DNA of 64,000 nucleotides, from the NCBI RefSeq assembly GCF_003287495.1, contig NZ_PRLE01000004.1, forward strand, positions 186,001 to 250,000, given 5' to 3'. Each line of letters opens with the position of its first letter. The first letter of the stretch is position 1. Source of the stretch: Faecalibacterium prausnitzii. GTDB lineage: Bacteria; Bacillota; Clostridia; Oscillospirales; Ruminococcaceae. The notes below the pieces were generated by a model. That model was not told the origin of the DNA. It ran no database searches and saw only the letters and a list, made by a program, of their open reading frames with translations. Below are positions 1 through 7,902 of the stretch, piece after piece. Made by a program: the position numbers and the translations under genes.

Positions 1-269
1 AGCAGGGCAGGCTCTGCCACGCAGGCGGCCGTCCAGCCCACGCCCACCGCTGCCAGCGTGCCCACCATGAGGCAGAGGCCCCCCATGGTCGGGGTGGCCG
101 GGGGCGGCAGGTCGTCCGGGTCGCTGTCCGGCTGCAGCTGAGAGGTCTGCGGTGCCTCGGGCTCCTGCCCGGGGCCGAACGCCCGGAGCAGCGGCACCAT
201 GAAATTCCCGAGCGCCGCCGTGAGGAAGAACCCCAGCGTTGAGGCGACGATCAAGGCAAAACGGATCAT
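1..269 (-). CDS. mraY: Phospho-N-acetylmuramoyl-pentapeptide-transferase, N-terminal part (runs off left edge)
   Basis: The 89 readable residues start MIRFALIVASTLGFF, a first membrane helix, and reach the MraY signature ATPTMGG near residue 60, followed by a second helix. MraY transfers phospho-MurNAc-pentapeptide to undecaprenyl phosphate to make lipid I at the inner face of the membrane. It lies 29 bases after murF and in the same direction, the usual dcw order. The loop before TPTMGG is longer and more acidic than in many homologues (EPEAPQTSQLQPDSDPDD). The catalytic Asp residues lie outside the window, so only the identity of the N-terminus is secure. Confidence 0.9.
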   Translation of the reverse strand, partial: MIRFALIVASTLGFFLTAALGNFMVPLLRAFGPGQEPEAPQTSQLQPDSDPDDLPPPATPTMGGLCLMVGTLAAVGVGWTAACVAEPAL

Positions 270-298
270 TTTTGTATTACTCCAATTGATATTTCTTT

Positions 299-1666
299 TT
301 ATTTTTGCTCATTGTAAAAGATTTCGAGCACTTTTTCCAGCGCCATGCCCCGGCTGGCCTTGACCAGCAGCGCGTCGCCGGGCTGCATCCGGGCCAGCAG
401 CAGTTCTGCCGCCTCCCGGTAGGTATCCACATGGCGGGCCTCCACCCCGGCAGCCGCGGCAGCCTGGGCCGTGCGTTTTGCCTCCGGGCCATAGGCCACG
501 AGGAAGTCCACGCCGTATTCCGCAGCCTGTTTGCCCACCGTCTCATGGGCTTCCGGGCTGATCTCGCCCAGCTCCAGCATATCGCCCAGCAGGGCAAAGC
601 GGCGCTTGCAGGGGTACTCTTTGAACATGGCCAGCGCGGCTTTCATGCTGTCGGGGTTGGCGTTGTAACAGTCCTCGATGACATCCACGCCCTTGCTGTG
701 GACCACTTTCTGGCGCATCCCGGTCTGCTGGAACTGGCTCAGCCCCGCAATGACCCGCTTGGCGTTCAGGCCCAGCCGGGTGGCGGCGGTGTAAGCCGCC
801 AGCGCGTTGGCCACATTGTGGCGGCCCATGGCCGGGATGTGCACCTCGGTGGTGTCTTCCTCCCGGTCTTCCAGCGTAAAGGTCATACCGTCGTCCTCCT
901 GCCGGATGTTCAGGGCGCAGACGTCCGCGTTCTCATCCCCCAGGCTGAACCAGACCGGGTGGACATGTTCCGGCAGCTTCGCGGCCCGCAGGAACGGGTC
1001 ATCCCCATTGAGCACCAGCGGGGCACCGTTGGGCAGGCCCTCGCAGATCTCCAGCTTGGCCTTGCAGATATTCTCCTGGCTGCCCAGGTTGCCAATGTGC
1101 GACACACCGATGCAGGTGATGATACCCACATCCGGGCGGGCACAGCGGCTCAGCCGCTCGATCTCGCCCCGGTGGCTCATGCCCATCTCCACCACCGCGT
1201 ACTCCGTCTCTTTGCCGATGCGGAACATGGTGCGGGGCAGGCCCAGCTCGTTGTTCTGGTTGCCCTCGGTCTTGATGGTATTGCCAAAGCCCGCAATGGC
1301 GGCGTAGGTCATCTGTTTGGTCGTGGTCTTGCCCACGCTGCCCGTCACGCCCACTACCTTGGGGGAAAACTGGCGGCGGTAGTTGGCACCCATCATCATC
1401 ATGGCGCGGTAGCTGTCCGGGCAGAGGAAACACTTCCCCGCCGGGACATCCTTCACCGGGTGGTTGAGGACGACATATTCGGCCCCTTCTTCCAGTGCTT
1501 TGGCCGCGAAATCGTGGCCGTCAAATTTTTCACCGGGGAACGCCACAAAGATGCACCCGGGGCGCACCTCGCGGCTGTCGGTGGTCACAAGGTCGATGGC
1601 TGCCTCATCGGCAAAGCCCTCCGGGGCCAGGCCTTTTAAAAGAACGCTTGCACTGATTTTATCCAT
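299..1666 (-). CDS. murF: UDP-N-acetylmuramoyl-tripeptide--D-alanyl-D-alanine ligase
   Basis: MurF adds D-Ala-D-Ala to UDP-MurNAc-tripeptide, the last cytoplasmic step of the peptidoglycan precursor. The Mur-ligase ATP loop GVTGSVGKTTTKQM lies near residues 105-118, followed by EGNQNNELGLP and EMGMSHRGEI, and a C-terminal domain with DCYNANPDSM. About 455 residues is normal for the family. The frame opens at 1681, directly after the pbp stop, but I choose ATG 1666 because AGGAG lies seven bases before it. The gene is translated in the rsmH-ftsL-pbp-murF-mraY operon. murE, often found between pbp and murF, is not here. Confidence 0.95.
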   Translation of the reverse strand: MDKISASVLLKGLAPEGFADEAAIDLVTTDSREVRPGCIFVAFPGEKFDGHDFAAKALEEGAEYVVLNHPVKDVPAGKCFLCPDSYRAMMMMGANYRRQFSPKVVGVTGSVGKTTTKQMTYAAIAGFGNTIKTEGNQNNELGLPRTMFRIGKETEYAVVEMGMSHRGEIERLSRCARPDVGIITCIGVSHIGNLGSQENICKAKLEICEGLPNGAPLVLNGDDPFLRAAKLPEHVHPVWFSLGDENADVCALNIRQEDDGMTFTLEDREEDTTEVHIPAMGRHNVANALAAYTAATRLGLNAKRVIAGLSQFQQTGMRQKVVHSKGVDVIEDCYNANPDSMKAALAMFKEYPCKRRFALLGDMLELGEISPEAHETVGKQAAEYGVDFLVAYGPEAKRTAQAAAAAGVEARHVDTYREAAELLLARMQPGDALLVKASRGMALEKVLEIFYNEQK

Positions 1667-1681
1667 AGCTGTACTCCTCAT

Positions 1682-4177
1682 TTATCCACAAGTAATTGTA
1701 ACGATGGTACCACGCTGGACGCTGGTGCCGGGGGCCTCGCTCTGGCTCTGGACCAGACCGTTGGCATCGCCTTCCACCGTGCAGTTCAGGCCCGCTGCCG
1801 CCAGCATCTGGCGGGCAAACTCAGCGCTCTTGCCGCTGACATCCGGCACCTCGGTGTGGCTGCCCTCGTAAGTGTCCGTGTACAGGTAGATGGTGGTGCC
1901 GTAGGGCACCTCGGCCCCGGCGCGGGGATACTGATAAGTGACCACGGCGGCGGTCTGGTCGGAGCTGCTCTCCATGAGCTGATGCTTGAGGCCCTTGATG
2001 TTCAGGGAGACCTGTGCGTTGCTCCACTCCTGCCCGATGAGGTTGGGCACCTTGTAGCTGGTCTGGCCGCGGTCCACGCCGTCGGTCGCAAGGCCCAAGT
2101 AGGGGGCCACCTCACTGATGATGTTGCCCACCACAGGCGCCGCCAGAATGGAGGAGTAGTCCGTCCTGGCGTTGTTGGGGTCGTCCAGCATGACGTAGAC
2201 CAGAATCTCCGGATCATTCGCAGGGAGAACCGCCGCAAAGGAGGCCACTTTCTTGTAGTCGCCGTCGGCGCGGCGGTCCATGTTCAGCTGCTCGGACGTA
2301 CCGGACTTGCCGCCGATGCGGTAGCCCGCCACGTAGGCGCGACCGCCGCCGCCCTGCGTGCCGTCCGCCACTTCGTATTCCATGATCTGGCGGATGGCGT
2401 CGCTGGCGCTCTCGCTGATGATCTGACGGCGGATGTTGGAACCGATCTCCTGAATGACGTTGCCGTTCTGGTCGGTGATCTTATCCACCACATGGGGGGT
2501 GACGAGGTAGCCGCCGTTGACGGCTGCCGAAATGGCGGTGCAGACCTGCAGCGGTGTGACCGCCATGGCCTGACCGAACGCCGAGGAAGCGAGCTGGACT
2601 TCGCCCAGCTGGCTGGCGTTGTAGTACTGCATAAAGTTGGTCTCATTGGGCAGATCCACGCCCGTCCGCTCGGTGAAACCGAACGCGTCAAAGTAATCGT
2701 AGAAGAGGCTGGAACCCACCCGCTGGCCCAGCTGGATGAAGTAGATGTTGCAGCTGTTCCGCAGGGCCATGGCCAGATTCTGCACGCCATGGGCCTTTTT
2801 GCCGGCGCAGTGGTAGGTCTGCTTGGCAATGGTGTAGGCACCGGAGCAGTTCAGGGTGGTGTTGAGGGTGGCATGGCCGGAGTCCAGCCCCATGGCCGCC
2901 GTGATGACCTTGAAGACGCTTCCGGGGTAGTACAGCTCGGTGATGGTCTTGTTCTTCCACTGGATATCACGGTAATAGCCCGAGTAATCGCCTTCCGGGT
3001 CCAGAATCTTATTGCCCCGCTCATCGGTGATGTAGTTGCCATTCTCATCTTTTTGATAGATGCCGTAGAGCTCCGGCTCCGCGTGGACCAGTTCATCCAG
3101 ATAAGTCAGGTTCTGGCTGTAATCCAGCGGGTTATTGGGGTCAAAATCCGGCTTGGAGGCCATGGCCAGAATGGCACCCGTCTTGACGTTCATCACGATG
3201 GCGGCGCCACGGTTCTCGACATTGTTGGCTTTGATGGCCTCGTTCAGATACCGCTCCACCACTTCCTGGATATTGACATCCAGCGAGAGAACGAGGTTGG
3301 AGCCGTCCTTGGCTTCGTAAGTGGTGGCGTTCTCGTCGGCAATGGCGTTGCCATAGGCATTGCGGAGCGTGATGGTGCGGCCATTCACACCGGCCAGCGT
3401 GGATTCATAGGATTTTTCGAGGCCATAAGTACCGTAGCCGTCGGCATCGCAGAAGCCCAGCACCGAGGCCGCAAAGGCACCATAGGGGTAATCCCGCTGG
3501 AAGCTCTTGGTGGAGGAGACAGAGACGCGGCCCTTGCGGATGCCTTTTTCGGCGTTGGCTTTTTTGTGGGCCTTGTTGTACTCCGAGACGTATTTTTCAA
3601 TGGAGAGCTTGACGGCGTTGTTGACATTGGTGGCCAGCACCTGATAGGATGAATCGTTTTGGGAGAGGGCGTCGTACACCGTCTGATACTGGGTCTTGTA
3701 GGCTTCAGAAGAAGTGTCCACGCTGTCCAGCGCCGCGCCATCGCCCGAGAGGAGCCGCAGGGTGATCTGGGTGCTCACCTCATTGAGGGCAGCGGGGTCG
3801 ATGGTCTTGGTCACCACCTTGGTGTCGTCGTCCGTCTGGCTGGTGAAGAGAGCGCTGCTGTAGCTGGGGTCGGCCCAGATGGTCCATACCACGCTGGTGG
3901 ATGCCAGCGTGATGCCCGAGGTATCGTAGATCTCGCCGCGGGTCGCCTGAATCGTGCTGTCCAGCAGCTGCTGCTGGGCGGCGTACTGGCGGTACTGGGC
4001 ACCATCCCGGATCTGGATGTCATATAGGCTGTGGATGACGATGGCCGCCGCCGCCACAACAAAAAAGACCGCCGCGCCGAAGCTGAAATGCCGCAGCGTT
4101 GCGCCAAGACGCTCGTGCGGGTCGCTGCGGCGCAGACGGTAGTAGATTTTTTTATGGTTCTTGGGGGATTCTTGCAT
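1682..4177 (-). CDS. Class B penicillin-binding protein with two PASTA domains (FtsI/SpoVD type transpeptidase)
   Basis: This membrane transpeptidase cross-links septal peptidoglycan. After a cytoplasmic tail and one helix (FFVVAAAAIVIHSLY, near residues 45-60) come the dimerisation domain and the transpeptidase with PGSVFK (active Ser about 420), the SxN-type motif SCN and the KSGTSEQ box. Two C-terminal PASTA repeats begin at VPNLIGQEWSNAQ and VPDVSGKSAEFAR; such repeats bind muropeptides or glycan. The frame extends upstream to 4264, overlapping ftsL, but ATG 4177 has AGGAG six bases upstream. Whether it is the vegetative PBP2B or SpoVD type cannot be decided from sequence alone; no sporulation genes are visible nearby. 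Confidence 0.92.
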   Translation of the reverse strand: MQESPKNHKKIYYRLRRSDPHERLGATLRHFSFGAAVFFVVAAAAIVIHSLYDIQIRDGAQYRQYAAQQQLLDSTIQATRGEIYDTSGITLASTSVVWTIWADPSYSSALFTSQTDDDTKVVTKTIDPAALNEVSTQITLRLLSGDGAALDSVDTSSEAYKTQYQTVYDALSQNDSSYQVLATNVNNAVKLSIEKYVSEYNKAHKKANAEKGIRKGRVSVSSTKSFQRDYPYGAFAASVLGFCDADGYGTYGLEKSYESTLAGVNGRTITLRNAYGNAIADENATTYEAKDGSNLVLSLDVNIQEVVERYLNEAIKANNVENRGAAIVMNVKTGAILAMASKPDFDPNNPLDYSQNLTYLDELVHAEPELYGIYQKDENGNYITDERGNKILDPEGDYSGYYRDIQWKNKTITELYYPGSVFKVITAAMGLDSGHATLNTTLNCSGAYTIAKQTYHCAGKKAHGVQNLAMALRNSCNIYFIQLGQRVGSSLFYDYFDAFGFTERTGVDLPNETNFMQYYNASQLGEVQLASSAFGQAMAVTPLQVCTAISAAVNGGYLVTPHVVDKITDQNGNVIQEIGSNIRRQIISESASDAIRQIMEYEVADGTQGGGGRAYVAGYRIGGKSGTSEQLNMDRRADGDYKKVASFAAVLPANDPEILVYVMLDDPNNARTDYSSILAAPVVGNIISEVAPYLGLATDGVDRGQTSYKVPNLIGQEWSNAQVSLNIKGLKHQLMESSSDQTAAVVTYQYPRAGAEVPYGTTIYLYTDTYEGSHTEVPDVSGKSAEFARQMLAAAGLNCTVEGDANGLVQSQSEAPGTSVQRGTIVTITCG

Positions 4178-4200
4178 TGCGTACTCCTGCAGAAACCGAA

Positions 4201-4224
4201 AAAGCGTGCACTGCCGCACGCTTT
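4201..4224 (-). terminator. Stem-loop between ftsL and pbp (possible attenuator)
   Basis: A perfect nine-base-pair stem (4201-4209 with 4216-4224, six-base loop) sits in the 61-base gap between ftsL and pbp. On the minus-strand transcript it is followed by five U residues and then C. It resembles a weak intrinsic terminator, which would lower expression of pbp-murF-mraY relative to rsmH-ftsL. Confidence 0.5.
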
Positions 4225-4238
4225 CCCGTTGTTTCGTT

Positions 4239-4727
4239 TTATTTTGCCTGGTTGACCGCGCCAATGATGGTCATGGCACCATCGTGCAGAAAATCCGTCC
4301 ACTGGTGGACTGCCGATTCTTTCCGCACCAGCACGCTGCCCGCATCCAGCCGGATATAGGTGATCTGGCTCTGGTCGATCTTCATGAGGCCAAGGCGGCT
4401 GGCCGCTTCCTCCACACTGGTGATGTTCGTTTTGCTGTTCAGGGCACTGTTGTAGTATGTATACTGACTCTGCTCGCTCACCAGCTGCGCTTTGGCATCC
4501 TGGATCTGGTCGTTGAGCTCCACCAGCTGGGCTTCGCTCCACAGCAGGCTGACCGCAAAACCCACCATCAGCGCCACCGAAATGAGCTGGATGGCGTGCT
4601 GCATGGCAGCCTGGAACGGGGTAAGGCGCCGCTTGCCGCCTTTTTCCACCCGCAGAGGGACGTTCTTCCGCGTCTGCGGTGCTCTTCTGCGGCGCACCGC
4701 GTTCATATCATATGCTGCCTGGCCCAT
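4239..4727 (-). CDS. FtsL-like septum protein
   Basis: A small bitopic membrane protein: a very basic N-terminus (RRRRAPQTRKN), one helix near residues 48-65 (LISVALMVGFAVSLLW) and then a heptad-like coiled coil (LNDQIQDAKAQLVSEQSQY). This is the architecture of FtsL/DivIC proteins, which join the FtsQLB-type complex and steer the septal PBP. Position between rsmH and a class B PBP is the standard ftsL slot and is the main reason for the call, because FtsL sequences are poorly conserved. The start at 4727 has GGAGGAG seven bases upstream; an ATG at 4745 lacks this. Confidence 0.82.
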   Translation of the reverse strand: MGQAAYDMNAVRRRRAPQTRKNVPLRVEKGGKRRLTPFQAAMQHAIQLISVALMVGFAVSLLWSEAQLVELNDQIQDAKAQLVSEQSQYTYYNSALNSKTNITSVEEAASRLGLMKIDQSQITYIRLDAGSVLVRKESAVHQWTDFLHDGAMTIIGAVNQAK

Positions 4728-4763
4728 GGTAGGTCTCCTCCTCACTCAGATGCCGTAACGCAT

Positions 4764-5732
4764 TCAAATTTTTTCCAGTACCCGCAGATGGGCGGAACGG
4801 CTGCGCCGGTTTTCTTCCAGCTCCCGCGTGTTCGCCTCAATGGGTTTGCGGGTGATGAGCTTCGCCTTGGCTTTGCCGCCGCAGACGCAGACCGGAAACT
4901 CCGGCGGGCAGGTGCAGGCAGTGGACCAGCGGCGGAACTTGTTCTTTACCAGCCGGTCTTCCAGCGAGTGGAATGTGATGACACACAGCCGCCCGCCCGG
5001 GGCAAGATGCTCAAAAATGGTGTCCAGCCCCTCCTCCAGAGCGTCCAGCTCATGGTTGACCGCAATGCGCAGCGCCTGGAACGTGCGCCGCGAGGGGTTT
5101 TTGTTTTTGCGCCGCTCCGCAGGCGGCATGGCACTGGCCACGATATCGGCCAGCTGAAGCGTTGTTTCAATGGGGGCCGTCTCCCGCGCCTCCACGATCT
5201 TGCCCGCGATCTGCCAGGCAAAGGGCTCCTCGCCGTAATCGCGCAGGATGCGGGCCAGCTCTTCCCGGCTCTCGGTGTTCACGAGGTCGGCGGCGGTCTC
5301 GCCCTCCTGGCTCATCCGCATGTCCAGCGGGGCGTCCGCCCGGTACGAAAAGCCCCGGGCCGCGTCGTCCAGCTGGTGGCTGGAAACGCCCAGGTCCAGC
5401 AGCGCGCCATTGATCTTCTCAATGCCCAGCTGCTCCAGAGCTTGTCCGGCATAGCGGAAGTTGATCTGTACCACCGTGGCAGGCAGGCCCGCCAGCCGCG
5501 CCCGGGCGGTCTGTACCGCGTCCGGGTCCTGGTCCAGCGAGATGAGCCGCCCGCCCTTTGTGCCGTCCAGCCGGAGGGCGATCTGCCGGGAGTGTCCCGC
5601 GCCGCCCGCCGTGCCGTCCAAGTAAGTGCCTGCCGGGTCGATGGCAAGCCCGTCCAGGCACTCGTTCAGCAGCACAGGGATATGCTCAAACGAGGCCGGG
5701 TCAAAGGCTTGCGGGTTGGTTTGTGGTTCCAC
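4764..5732 (-). CDS. rsmH: 16S rRNA (cytosine(1402)-N(4))-methyltransferase
   Basis: RsmH (MraW) uses S-adenosylmethionine to methylate N4 of C1402 in the decoding centre of 16S rRNA. The start EHIPVLLNECLDGL is the family signature. The SAM-binding loop LDGTAGGAGHS follows near residues 38-48, and LLDLGVSSHQLDDAARGFS and VITFHSLEDRLVKN lie where expected. A C-terminal CTCPPEFPVCVCGG segment precedes the basic tail. The start codon is GTG at 5732 with AAAGGAGG upstream. It is the first gene of the dcw-type operon here; no mraZ lies upstream. Confidence 0.96.
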   Translation of the reverse strand: MEPQTNPQAFDPASFEHIPVLLNECLDGLAIDPAGTYLDGTAGGAGHSRQIALRLDGTKGGRLISLDQDPDAVQTARARLAGLPATVVQINFRYAGQALEQLGIEKINGALLDLGVSSHQLDDAARGFSYRADAPLDMRMSQEGETAADLVNTESREELARILRDYGEEPFAWQIAGKIVEARETAPIETTLQLADIVASAMPPAERRKNKNPSRRTFQALRIAVNHELDALEEGLDTIFEHLAPGGRLCVITFHSLEDRLVKNKFRRWSTACTCPPEFPVCVCGGKAKAKLITRKPIEANTRELEENRRSRSAHLRVLEKI

Positions 5733-5831
5733 AGGGCCCAGCCTCCTTTCAAATGTCTCAAAATTGGGATGCTGTCAGGCTGGAAGCGTTGGAATTTTGC
5801 ACCATTCTTCCGTTCCCACTGACACAAGTTT

Positions 5832-5860
5832 ATTTTAACAAATCAAGCCCCCGATTGCAA
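5832..5860 (-). promoter_or_regulatory. Promoter of the rsmH-mraY operon
   Basis: On the minus strand TTGCAA (5855-5860) and TAAAAT (5832-5837) are separated by exactly 17 bases, about 100 bases upstream of the rsmH GTG. The leader is AT-rich and contains no obvious MraZ repeat boxes, in keeping with the absence of mraZ. Confidence 0.7.
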
Positions 5861-5885
5861 GGATTTTCCGCTTGCCAAATGTGAC

Positions 5886-5926
5886 AAAAAATGCCCCTGT
5901 GAGCCGTCATTTTTGCTCACAGGGGC
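5886..5926 (-). terminator. Intrinsic terminator after the rsmD operon
   Basis: A twelve-base-pair GC-rich stem (5893-5904 with 5915-5926) is followed on the minus-strand transcript by a run of U (5886-5891). It closes the rsmD and coiled-coil gene transcript before the rsmH promoter. Confidence 0.85.
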
Positions 5927-5982
5927 CGTAGAAGCGAGACGCTCTGTTTTCGGGGTCGATTTTGCCCGCCGAATTTCTCTGG

Positions 5983-6447
5983 TTACAGGGTGGTTTTGCG
6001 GGGTGGCTGGCGCAGGTTTGCCCGCACGCTCTTGACCTGGGCGGCATTTTCCGCCATGGTCTCCTCGGTGGTCTTGAGCATGTTGTCGCAGTAGTCCGTC
6101 ACGGTCTGGCGGACGGTGCGGGCCTCGGTCTGGGCGGCAGAGACGATCTCGGAAGCGCGCTGCTGCGCCGCTTTTACGATCTCCGCCTCACTGACCAGGA
6201 TGCGGGCACGCTCCTCCGCCTTTTTCACGATGGCCTGTGCCTGCGCGTTGGCCGATTCAATCAGCTGGGCGCGGTCGCTGACGATGGACTGGGCCTGCCG
6301 CAGCTCCACCGGGAGGTTCGAGCGGACCTCGTCCAGATAGTCCCGAATTTGTTCCACGTCCACAATGCGTTTGCCGCCCGAAAGGGGCATTCCGGCGCTC
6401 TCTTCCAGCGCGTCCTCAATGGTATCCAGAAGCTCGTTTACGTTCAT
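5983..6447 (-). CDS. Coiled-coil protein of unknown function, coupled to rsmD
   Basis: About 154 residues, soluble, no membrane segment. A short N-terminal part (NVNELLDTIEDALEES) is followed by a long amphipathic helix rich in Ala, Glu and Arg, roughly residues 40-140 (for example QAIVKKAEERARILVSEAE), resembling the stalk-type coiled coils of ATP synthase b/V-type H subunits and of DivIVA-related proteins. It ends with a basic tail. Its ATG at 6447 overlaps the rsmD stop by four bases (ATGA) and has its own GGAGGAG, so the two are co-translated. A structural or cell-envelope role is possible, but nothing in the sequence fixes a function. Confidence 0.8.
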   Translation of the reverse strand: MNVNELLDTIEDALEESAGMPLSGGKRIVDVEQIRDYLDEVRSNLPVELRQAQSIVSDRAQLIESANAQAQAIVKKAEERARILVSEAEIVKAAQQRASEIVSAAQTEARTVRQTVTDYCDNMLKTTEETMAENAAQVKSVRANLRQPPRKTTL

Positions 6448-7019
6448 TCTTCCACTCCTCCGGTTTCTTCCTCGGCAGCCATGGGTTTGGTGTACTTCCA
6501 CAGCAGCACCTTGCCATATTTATACTGCTTTTTGAGGGTCAGGCTGCCCACCTCGGCAGGCAGCACCAGGCCCGTCTCACTTTCGCACAGGACGATGCCG
6601 CCGGGTGCCACGCATTTCTCCACGCCGGGCAGGATCTTTTCCAGCGTACCACCCCGGAACGGCGGGTCCAGCAGAACCAGGTCGAACTGCTCATGGCAGG
6701 CCGAGAGGTAGCGGGCCGCCTCGCCAATGTTGACCCGGCTGCGGTCAAACACGCCGCAGTTTTTGCAGTTTTTCATCACGATGTTCACGGCGTCGCGGTT
6801 CTCATCCAGAAAAACGCAGCGGGCCGCCCCGCGGGAAAGGGCCTCGATGCCCAGCTGGCCGCTGCCAGCGTACAGGTCCAGCACCCGGGCGCCGGGCAGA
6901 TCAAATTGGACGATGCTGAACATGGCCTCCTTGACCTGATCGAGGGTGGGGCGGGTCACGTCGGTGCCGGGCAGTGCTTCCAGCCGTCTGCCCCGGGCTT
7001 CTCCTGCAATTACGCGCAT
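6444..7019 (-). CDS. rsmD: 16S rRNA (guanine(966)-N(2))-methyltransferase
   Basis: RsmD methylates N2 of G966 on the small ribosomal subunit. The opening MRVIAGEARGRRL is typical, TRPTLDQVKEAMFSI follows, the SAM loop LDLYAGSGQLGIEALSRGA lies near residues 46-64 and the amino-methylase catalytic motif is LLDPPF near residue 117. A length of 191 residues is normal. coaD, a frequent downstream partner of rsmD in Firmicutes, is replaced here by the coiled-coil gene. Confidence 0.95.
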   Translation of the reverse strand: MRVIAGEARGRRLEALPGTDVTRPTLDQVKEAMFSIVQFDLPGARVLDLYAGSGQLGIEALSRGAARCVFLDENRDAVNIVMKNCKNCGVFDRSRVNIGEAARYLSACHEQFDLVLLDPPFRGGTLEKILPGVEKCVAPGGIVLCESETGLVLPAEVGSLTLKKQYKYGKVLLWKYTKPMAAEEETGGVEE

Positions 7020-7058
7020 GTTTGGCCTCCTTTAAAGCTCTTGTTTTCGTAACTTTAT

Positions 7059-7087
7059 ATTAAAATCAAATCCCCGTGCTTTGTCAA
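7059..7087 (-). promoter_or_regulatory. Promoter of rsmD
   Basis: On the minus strand TTGACA (7082-7087) is followed after 17 bases by TTTAAT (7059-7064), about 40 bases before the rsmD ATG. It is back-to-back with the promoter of the reductase gene. Confidence 0.7.
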
Positions 7088-7096
7088 GTAGCTGCG

Positions 7097-7125
7097 TTGC
7101 ACTCCGGGCTGTTTTGTGCTAAAAT
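7097..7125 (+). promoter_or_regulatory. Promoter of the flavodoxin-like reductase gene
   Basis: TTGCAC (7097-7102), a 17-base spacer and TAAAAT (7120-7125) lie about 54 bases before the start codon. Confidence 0.7.
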
Positions 7126-7178
7126 CAGGCCAGAACGCGCCGGAACTTCCGCGCGGCGCACAAAGGAGAGTATTTGTT

Positions 7179-7799
7179 ATGCATGTTCTGCTCATCAACG
7201 GCAGTCCCCACGAAAAGGGCTGCACTTACACCGCCCTCAGCCTGGTGGCCGGGGAGCTCAACGCCGCCGGCATCACCACTGAGATTTTGAATGTCGGCAC
7301 CAAGCCCGTGGGCGGCTGCATCGGCTGCGGCGGCTGTGCCAAGGGCAATGGCTGCGTGTTTGGCGGCGTGGTCAACGAGGCCATCGAGAAAGCCCGGACC
7401 GCCGACGCCTTTGTCTTCGGTACCCCGGTGCACTATGCTTCCGCCTCCGGCAACATGACCAGCTTCCTGGACCGTCTGGCCTACGCGGGCGGCAAGTATC
7501 TGGCCTATAAGCCCGCCGCCATCTGCGCTTCCGCCCGCCGGGCCGGCACCACCTCCGCGCTGGATCAGCTGGTCAAGTACCCGGAGTTCTTCCACATGCC
7601 GCTGGTGAGCGGCTCCTACTGGCCCATGGTGCACGGCTCCAACCCCGAACAGGTTTTGCAGGATGAAGAGGGCTGCGCCGTGATGAAAGAGCTGGGCCGG
7701 AACATGGCCTGGCTGCTCCAGTGCATCGAGGCAGGCAAGGCCGCCGGGATCTCCCACCCGGAGAACCCCCGCCGCCCCATGACCAATTTTATTCGATAA
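7179..7799 (+). CDS. NADPH-dependent FMN reductase / flavodoxin-fold oxidoreductase
   Basis: The first strand and phosphate loop, LLINGSPHEKGCTYTAL (residues 3-19), is the flavodoxin-fold FMN site. A cysteine cluster, GGCIGCGGCAKGNGCVF, near residues 45-61 resembles the iron-sulfur or redox-active cysteines of iron-sulfur flavoproteins and clostridial NAD(P)H:FMN reductases, and VFGTPVHYASASGNMTSFLDR is the second FMN-contact region. It probably moves electrons from NAD(P)H to small acceptors in the cytoplasm; the physiological acceptor is unknown. The frame is open further upstream, but ATG 7179 has AAAGGAG eight bases before it. Monocistronic, with its own promoter and terminator. Confidence 0.85.
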   Translation: MHVLLINGSPHEKGCTYTALSLVAGELNAAGITTEILNVGTKPVGGCIGCGGCAKGNGCVFGGVVNEAIEKARTADAFVFGTPVHYASASGNMTSFLDRLAYAGGKYLAYKPAAICASARRAGTTSALDQLVKYPEFFHMPLVSGSYWPMVHGSNPEQVLQDEEGCAVMKELGRNMAWLLQCIEAGKAAGISHPENPRRPMTNFIR

Positions 7800-7810
7800 T
7801 TTTCCCATGA

Positions 7811-7841
7811 AAGCACCGAAATTGCACTTCGGTGCTTTTTT
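7811..7841 (+). terminator. Intrinsic terminator after the reductase gene
   Basis: A ten-base-pair stem (7811-7820 with 7828-7837) is followed by a T run to 7841. Confidence 0.9.
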
Positions 7842-7902
7842 CGTTCATAACTTTGTGGTAGCATAGGAGGAGAATGTTGATTCACCGAGGGAGAGAACGG
7901 CG

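Noticed and set aside
4161-5822. Very long plus-strand frame opposite ftsL and rsmH (553 codons)
   Set aside because: It is the GC-rich mirror of two well-supported minus-strand genes, has His/Arg/Gly-heavy composition, no domain and no ribosome site. Similar frames opposite pbp, metH, serC/serA, glpA, GH2, GH28 and the ligases were dropped for the same reason.
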